A DNA stretch of 64,000 bases from Micavibrio sp. TMED2 (GTDB taxonomy: Bacteria > Pseudomonadota > Alphaproteobacteria > TMED2). A model generated the notes under the pieces. It had not been told where the DNA came from. It saw only the letters and a list, made by a program, of their open reading frames with translations, and made no database searches. The DNA lies in assembly GCA_002168225.1 (NCBI GenBank), contig NHBH01000009.1:505609-569608 (forward strand). Direction: 5' to 3'. The position numbers were made by a program, and so were the translations under genes. Of this stretch, positions 59,108-64,000 are shown in pieces (positions within the stretch are counted from its first letter, which is position 1; each line of letters opens with the position of its first letter).

Positions 59108-60241
59108 ATGGCCGATAAAACCCTCCTTATGAAACCTGAACCGGGCTCCCTGCCTAGGTTTGTGCGTGCAGTTTGGGACCAGCCTGATGTGCTGGCCTCG
59201 ACAAACTGTTATGCCTTTGCGGCCAATTCACCGGATGGACACCCCGGCACCTACGGCCCGCAGCCGGGTGATCGCCATTTCTCCTATTTACGTGAAATCA
59301 CCGTCCGGGAAGTGGCCGAGAAGGCCATGACTGACGGTTTTATCGCGACCGAGGGGTGCACCAAGCCCAAGCCCGGCCATTATGTTGTTGCCCTCGCCGT
59401 GGCACCGAACAATGACTATCACTGGTATCGGCAGATGGAGGATGGCACCTGGTGGCATAAACCGGCCCCCGGCAAGGCGGTCACCAACCTTGATTACGAT
59501 GGCAATGTCATCACCGACCCGCGCACCGCCAACCGGCGCAACAAGCGCTATGAGTACACCCAGTTCGGCGGCTTTTTCTATGCGCCGAATGAGGGGCTGA
59601 AGGTCGGCATTACGCCAGACCGTGAAGTACTGCGCGAATATGAGCTGCAGGAAGTTGTGGAGCTGGTTCAGCGCCAGAAGCAGCAGCGCAAGGCCAGTGC
59701 CCGCAAGCCGGTTAAGGCCGATAATGACGAGTTCCGGCGCGAACGGGCGCGGATCAACAAGCAACGTCCGCGCAACCGGCTCCATGCTTTTGCGCGTCGG
59801 GTCTGGCATCGGGCCGAGGATATGCTCGCCAAAATTCAGGGCAAGCCATTGCCCCAGCGTGCCGATCCTGATGCCCAGCTTGAGGCGCTTAGCGAAAGAA
59901 TGGCGGAGCGAGCCCGTGCGGCTGATCGTCATCGTCGCAGTGCCGAGTTGAAGGAAATCAAGGAGTTGATTACCTTTCAGGAACAGCGTGCAGCAGAGGG
60001 CTTCCGCCCAACCGAAGCCGATCTCAAGGTCAAGTTGAGCCGCCAGAAAGGCCAGCGTCACTCGCACTCGGTTGCTGCCGATGTGCAGAATGGTTATCTG
60101 CGCTGGACGCCGGTAAGTCGTACCGCCCCGGCGGATAAACCACAGCCAGCTGCACCAACCGGCGAGGTCAAGCGTAAGCCAACCCCCGATGGCGGCGATA
60201 TCGTGGTGCCGGTGACGGAGAAAAATACCCCCCGACCATAA
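59108..60241 (+). CDS. Unknown protein with a Cys/His domain and a long basic coiled-coil tail
   Basis: From the ATG at 59108 the product has 377 residues. The N-terminal half has STNCYAFAANSPDG (C34) and, 57 residues later, GHYVVALAVAPNNDYHWYR (H91), followed by DGTWWHKPAPG. The Cys-then-GH layout recalls NlpC/P60 or CHAP peptidases, but I cannot place it in a family. The C-terminal half is very basic and helical (RERARINKQRPRNRL, then LKEIKELITFQEQRA). There is no signal peptide. It follows lepB on the same strand after 85 nt. Confidence 0.72.
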   Translation: MADKTLLMKPEPGSLPRFVRAVWDQPDVLASTNCYAFAANSPDGHPGTYGPQPGDRHFSYLREITVREVAEKAMTDGFIATEGCTKPKPGHYVVALAVAPNNDYHWYRQMEDGTWWHKPAPGKAVTNLDYDGNVITDPRTANRRNKRYEYTQFGGFFYAPNEGLKVGITPDREVLREYELQEVVELVQRQKQQRKASARKPVKADNDEFRRERARINKQRPRNRLHAFARRVWHRAEDMLAKIQGKPLPQRADPDAQLEALSERMAERARAADRHRRSAELKEIKELITFQEQRAAEGFRPTEADLKVKLSRQKGQRHSHSVAADVQNGYLRWTPVSRTAPADKPQPAAPTGEVKRKPTPDGGDIVVPVTEKNTPRP

Positions 60242-60269
60242 CAGGCCATGGCCTGATGATGTCTGAAGC

Positions 60270-60311
60270 CGGTGCTTGTGATTAGATGCTTATGATCAGA
60301 TGCTTATGATC
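60270..60311. repeat. 14-bp tandem repeat (two perfect copies plus one degenerate copy)
   Basis: AGATGCTTATGATC occurs twice without gap (60284-60297, 60298-60311), preceded by a degenerate copy CGGTGCTTGTGATT (60270-60283). The stop codon of the following minus-strand gene overlaps the end of the last copy. It looks like a replication-slippage product between convergent genes. Confidence 0.85.
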
Positions 60312-61971
60312 AGCGCAGGCCTGGAATAATCAGCTTTGGCCCGTCAGCGGCAGGGGCCGGTGTGGCCGGTTTCGGCAGGGTAATCCCCATGGCAGCGAAA
60401 TCCGGTTTGCGCAGATTGATGGCTAGCGCCTGATCCAGCTTGGCGGCCGTATCGGGGAAACGCTCGATCAGCGCCGTTACTGTCTGTTTGTCTTCAAGGG
60501 CCGTAACGGTCTGCTGCCTGAGGCCCTGATATTGGGCATCGCCGAGATCGCCGCGGGTGGCAAAATCCGCAATATTGCTGGTTGACTGTGCCTTGGCAGA
60601 AATCTCGATATCCATGGCGATTTGCGCCACCGGGTCCTGCCAGTCGCGGCTCCCGCGATAACCGCTGCCTAGCGCCTTGCCATAAATGCTGTGGACCAGC
60701 TCGCTCTGATCGGCGGGTTTGCTGGCGGCGATGATCATGGCCGCATTCTTGTCCCCGGTGGGCTGGCCCTCAAGCCAGTTAGCAACCGTATCGCGGGCTA
60801 CCACCAGTTGTTTCAGTTCGGCATGGTCAGTGAGGTCAACCCGTGGCTGGCCATCATCCGTAACATTGACAGTAAGTGAGCCGTCAGGCGTATCGCCATT
60901 GGCGAACAATGCCTTGATATCGCTTTTCAGCTTCCGGTGCTGGTCGGCAAACCGGGCAATATTGTCGGCCAGATGCGGATCGGTGAGAACCTTCTGCAGG
61001 CTGGTGACCGCTTCCAGTTCGGCATTGATGTTGGTGGTGATGAGCACACCGGCGGCAGCGGCGGCGGCACCCTGTGCCGTACCGGGCAGGATGATCTGGC
61101 CCTTGTCGCTCATCCCCGGCTGGGCGATATCGGTTGCGCCATCTGGTTGCATCAGGGCGGTAACGGCCTGCCGCGCCAATTGCTGCCGCGCCTCCGGCTC
61201 TTTCACCTTGTTGATCTGGTTGCCGATATCGGCCAGTGGCCATGTGTCCTTCAGTACCGCCAGCGCCTGATTGAGGCCCGGACGGATGGTGTTCTCAAGC
61301 GCCAGATGATGGGCGAGGCTGTCCAGTGGTGCGGTGCCATCGGCCTTTGGCTTGGCGGTGACTGTATCGCGGGCTGTCTCTACCGTGCGGGTCAGGGGCG
61401 CGAAGAAGCCATCGACACTTTGCCGGTTGAGATCGGTGAGCAGGCTCTTGAGGCTGCTGGTCTCGTGCTCCATCTGGCCAGTGGTGAGGCTGGGGGCGGC
61501 GCTACGCAAGCCATCAATCGCCTTGGTCAGGGCATCGAGCTTAGGTGCATCCTTGAACAGCAGCGGATTGGGCATGACCAGCAGCTTCTGGTCACGACGG
61601 GCAAATCGCCCGGCAGAAGACAGCAACTCATCAACTGCTTTCTGGGCGGTGGGGCCATCGGCGATCAGCGCCGTATACTGGTTGGTCGGCTCCGGTTGCC
61701 GGAGGTCGCCGAGCAGCCATTGCTGAACCGTTTTGGCGCTCTCCATGATCGCATATTCATGGTCCTGATTGAGGCGCATCTCGTCGGTGTCGCCGCGCAG
61801 GGTATCAATCGCCCGGCTGAGTTCGGTCAGCGCCTGATCCAGTTTGCGCATGCCGGAATCCGTGCCCTTATAAGCATCGGCGACGTTATAGCGGCTATCC
61901 GTGGGGCTGGACGCCGTTGTATCAGTGAAGGATGTGCGGGCGGCGGCGGTTGGCTGCGGGGAGAGGGCCAT
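60310..61971 (-). CDS. Large helical protein of unknown function
   Basis: The 553-residue protein has no signal peptide, no membrane segment and, as far as I can see, no cysteine. It is Ala, Asp, Leu, Gln and Thr-rich. A low-complexity start (LSPQPTAAARTSFTDTTASS) is followed by helical segments such as KLDQALTELSRAIDTLRGDTDE. A short alanine-rich stretch (TAQGAAAAAAGVLI) falls mid-way, and the C-terminus is PKLIIPGLR. No family is recognised. It stands alone between two plus-strand genes. The composition would suit a secreted or surface protein exported without a Sec signal, but that is speculation. Confidence 0.75.
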   Translation of the reverse strand: MALSPQPTAAARTSFTDTTASSPTDSRYNVADAYKGTDSGMRKLDQALTELSRAIDTLRGDTDEMRLNQDHEYAIMESAKTVQQWLLGDLRQPEPTNQYTALIADGPTAQKAVDELLSSAGRFARRDQKLLVMPNPLLFKDAPKLDALTKAIDGLRSAAPSLTTGQMEHETSSLKSLLTDLNRQSVDGFFAPLTRTVETARDTVTAKPKADGTAPLDSLAHHLALENTIRPGLNQALAVLKDTWPLADIGNQINKVKEPEARQQLARQAVTALMQPDGATDIAQPGMSDKGQIILPGTAQGAAAAAAGVLITTNINAELEAVTSLQKVLTDPHLADNIARFADQHRKLKSDIKALFANGDTPDGSLTVNVTDDGQPRVDLTDHAELKQLVVARDTVANWLEGQPTGDKNAAMIIAASKPADQSELVHSIYGKALGSGYRGSRDWQDPVAQIAMDIEISAKAQSTSNIADFATRGDLGDAQYQGLRQQTVTALEDKQTVTALIERFPDTAAKLDQALAINLRKPDFAAMGITLPKPATPAPAADGPKLIIPGLR

Positions 61972-62090
61972 GCTGATATTCTTCTGGTTTCGTGTTTTCT
62001 GTCATGCGGTAATCTGATGACAGCTATGTTAATCTAGTGGCCTTCGATGAAAGTCTGAACGCGACCATGATTTGTTTGATGAGGATGTGA

Positions 62091-63371
62091 TTGCCGAACA
62101 GATCAAAACAGTCCGATGACCTTGCCCTGTTGAAACGCTGTATCAACGAGGGGCGGCTGTTCGCGCGGCATCAGCGCATGGCCCAGATTGGTGCGCTGGC
62201 GGAAGACGGCATCGACCGGGCGGCGTTCTCGGTCGAGGATCTGGCCAGCCGCTCGATGATCGTGAACTGGGCGGAGGATCGCGGCTTCGAGGTCTATCTC
62301 GACGAGATCGCCAATCTCTCGATCCGCCGACCGGGTCGGGATCGTGAGGCCCCGCCCATCGTTATCGGCGGCTATATCGACACCTCGACCGATGGTCATG
62401 CCTATGAGGGATTGGTCGGTGCCCTGATCGGGTTGGAGGTTCTGGAGGCGCTGGAGGAAGCCGATCTCACAACCGAACGATCGGTGGAAATGACGGTCTG
62501 GAGCAATACTCAGGGTGAACGCTTCGGCCCACCCCTGATGGGTGCGCAGATCAAGGCCGGGACATTATCACTCGAGGCCTGTCGCGGGCTGGTCGATGAT
62601 CGTGGCATCCGCCTCGATGATACCCTTGAGCGGATGTTCGAGACCTTTGGCTCGGCCCTGCCACGGTCACGCCTGACGCCGATGGCGAGCTATATCGAGC
62701 CGGCGCTGGATGCCGGGCCAGATCTTGCAGAAATGGATATGACCGTCGGGCTGGTGCGCGGGGCCGAGGCGGTCGGGGTGGTAAAGCTGCGCCTGTCCGG
62801 CAGAACCAGTCCGATTGCCAATACCAGCCGCGACCATCGGCGTGATCCCCTGACTGATGTGATCTATCTGGTGAACCAGCTTGAGGAACATATCGGCGAG
62901 ATGCCGCCTTCCATGGGGCTGCGCTCGGGCATTGCTGCACTGGAGCATGATCCGTTCAAGCCCGGTACCCTGCCGGAGCGGGTGTCGCTCGACTGGGTGC
63001 TCTACTCACCGGATGATGATGTGCTGATCTCGCTGTTGGAAGAGGCGGAATCGCTGGTGCTTGGTGCCGATATTGCCAGCGTACTGAATTGCGATGCTGT
63101 GGTTTCCCGCACGGCGCGCGATTTTGATGACGGCTTGCTGGAACAGGTGAGCAAGCTGGCGCGGCAGGACAGCCTGCGCTTCAGGACCATGACCATCGGG
63201 CGGCCCTGCAATGCCTCTGTGCTCAGCGGTGCCGGTATTCCGACCGCCATGATACTGGTGCCCAACCGGCGGTTTCTCGGCGTTGATGCCCTGCGCTCTG
63301 TTGCCAAGCCGGACATTGGCCATGCCGCAAGGCTGATTGCGGCGCTGGCCTATCAGCAGGCGACGGAATAA
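62091..63371 (+). CDS. M20-family amidohydrolase (allantoate amidohydrolase/carbamoylase) homologue lacking metal ligands
   Basis: Translation starts at TTG 62091, six nt after GAGG at 62081-62084. The 426 residues align along their length with hydantoinase/carbamoylase family M20 enzymes: GGYIDTSTDGHAYEGLVGAL for GSHxDSVxxGGxxDGxxG, WSNTQGERFG for FTxEEGxRFG, SYIEPALDAG for HIEQGPxLE, and LSGAGIPTAMILVPN for SGAGHDAxxMIFVP. Thus Y95, E106, T140/Q141 and Y201 stand where metal ligands should be, and the C-terminal His is also missing. The frame is intact. It is most likely a structural or regulatory pseudoenzyme. Confidence 0.87.
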   Translation: MPNRSKQSDDLALLKRCINEGRLFARHQRMAQIGALAEDGIDRAAFSVEDLASRSMIVNWAEDRGFEVYLDEIANLSIRRPGRDREAPPIVIGGYIDTSTDGHAYEGLVGALIGLEVLEALEEADLTTERSVEMTVWSNTQGERFGPPLMGAQIKAGTLSLEACRGLVDDRGIRLDDTLERMFETFGSALPRSRLTPMASYIEPALDAGPDLAEMDMTVGLVRGAEAVGVVKLRLSGRTSPIANTSRDHRRDPLTDVIYLVNQLEEHIGEMPPSMGLRSGIAALEHDPFKPGTLPERVSLDWVLYSPDDDVLISLLEEAESLVLGADIASVLNCDAVVSRTARDFDDGLLEQVSKLARQDSLRFRTMTIGRPCNASVLSGAGIPTAMILVPNRRFLGVDALRSVAKPDIGHAARLIAALAYQQATE

Positions 63372-63391
63372 CTGTCAGGCAGGTATGTTGC

Positions 63392-63952
63392 TTAGCGACC
63401 GGCAGCGATTGATTGCTGCTGGATAACAGCGGCAGGTGCATTCGCGACCACTGGCATCTGATCCTCGATCAGGCAGTCCAGACGCTCGCGGGTGATCTTG
63501 GACAACTCGGCCAGAGCAGTAATCCGCTCGAGCTGTGACGGGTTGTCCAGACGGCGGTTCATGCTGGCCAGCGTTTCGGTAGCGCTGCTGGTTTTGCAGA
63601 AGCACAGGAACGGATAACCGAACTTGTCTTTGTAACCTTCATTCACGCTGCGCGCAGCTTCCTGCTGCTCCGGTGAGAAGCGGCGGAAATACAGGCCACC
63701 CTTGCGGTGCTCAAGGTCCGGCTGGCGGGCGAGCAGTTCAAGCTGGTCCTGTTTGCAGGCACGGTCAATGACCGCGATCATGGCGCGATGCAGGGATTCA
63801 ATGTCCCGGAACGGAGCAGCAGCCCAAGCGCGCTCGGCAATCCATGGATCATCAAGTTCCTCAAAAACCGGAGCGATTGCCGCGATGAAATCATCCTTTG
63901 GCATCCGGTTCAGTTTCGCGATTGATAATGTAGACACCATAGGGTGCTGCAT
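63392..63952 (-). CDS. OHCU decarboxylase (UraD)-like protein lacking catalytic residues
   Basis: From the ATG at 63952 (GGAG 7 nt upstream) the product has 186 residues. The UraD-like fold is readable: LNRMPKDDFIAAIAPVFEELDDPWIAERAW, SLHRAMIAVI, FGYPFLCF and RITALAELSKITRERL. In known enzymes a His (HPDL) and a Glu (SxxEQ) are catalytic. Here the first is Q77 (ARQPDLEH), and the segment carrying the Glu is absent. It converges with the M20-like gene (20 nt between stop codons), another ureide-pathway homologue with lost active site. Confidence 0.85.
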   Translation of the reverse strand: MQHPMVSTLSIAKLNRMPKDDFIAAIAPVFEELDDPWIAERAWAAAPFRDIESLHRAMIAVIDRACKQDQLELLARQPDLEHRKGGLYFRRFSPEQQEAARSVNEGYKDKFGYPFLCFCKTSSATETLASMNRRLDNPSQLERITALAELSKITRERLDCLIEDQMPVVANAPAAVIQQQSIAAGR

Positions 63953-63966
63953 TTTTAATCTCCAGG

Positions 63967-64000
63967 TTAGGCAATAAGCCGCTTCAAGATCCGTGCCAGC
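63967..64000 (-). CDS. Possible 3' end of an upstream gene (partial)
   Basis: On the minus strand the last bases before the UraD-like gene read as LARILKRLIA followed by TAA (63969-63967), a plausible C-terminus. Only ten codons are visible, so this is weak. If real, it would be a gene co-transcribed with the UraD-like one, 14 nt away. Confidence 0.25.
   Translation of the reverse strand, partial: LARILKRLIA

Overview
The window is chromosomal DNA from an alphaproteobacterium, most likely Rhodospirillales-like. The composition is GC-rich by eye. Supporting content includes aerobic cobaltochelatase subunits CobS and CobT beside a J-domain protein and a BolA protein, a yqeY-dnaG-rpoD block with a long acidic insert in RpoD, DUF3775 and ribbon-helix-helix proteins of alphaproteobacterial type, and a response regulator ending in the FGPDRRR tail that I recall from that order. 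I see no prophage, transposase, CRISPR array or rRNA. Two tRNA genes are present, a CAU tRNA at 27614 and tRNA-Leu(CAA) at 51106.

Layout. 1-5.8 kb: end of a cyclic-nucleotide-binding protein, a peroxiredoxin, two DMT-family exporters, and a hisS-purine nucleoside phosphorylase pair. 5.8-8.9 kb: a ferric iron ABC transporter (permease and binding protein, convergent, sharing a terminator), with a 21-bp tandem palindromic operator on one side and a Fur-like box on the other. 9-15.2 kb: a secreted HExxH protein, cobST, J-domain protein, BolA, an RHH protein and greA. 15.3-25 kb: carAB, yqeY, dnaG, rpoD. 25-34.5 kb: small conserved or unknown genes, a DMT gene broken by one in-frame TGA, a receiver/HPt-like pair that has lost its phosphorylation residues, two methyltransferases and lldD. 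34.7-45 kb: a two-subunit sodium:solute symporter, ettA, mlaA/mlaC, and a thioesterase-pentapeptide-ClC operon. 45-51 kb: HNH nuclease, a serine-less alpha/beta hydrolase, dsbB, a DedA-like protein, an FkbM methyltransferase and a TPR protein. 51-54.7 kb: an AT-richer accessory patch behind tRNA-Leu. 54.7-60.2 kb: a cysteine-free trypsin-like exoprotein followed 14 nt later by an OGT/SPINDLY-like glycosyltransferase, then signal peptidase I and an unknown Cys/His protein. 60.3-64 kb: a large unknown helical protein and a convergent pair of ureide-pathway homologues whose catalytic residues are gone.

The most unusual theme is pseudoenzymes. An M20 amidohydrolase-like protein (62091-63371) lacks all its metal ligands, and its neighbour, an OHCU-decarboxylase (UraD)-like protein (63392-63952), lacks the catalytic His and the Glu-bearing segment. 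A receiver (29120-29713) carries Glu for the phospho-Asp, and its overlapping partner (28531-29133) looks like an HPt domain with Asn for His. An alpha/beta hydrolase (46009-47667) has Gly for the nucleophilic Ser. In each case the reading frame is intact, which argues for retained non-catalytic roles rather than decay. Other leads are the 21-bp tandem operator at 5795-5836, the protease plus glycosyltransferase pair, and DnaA boxes before dnaG. All identifications come from reading sequence motifs; no database search was run.
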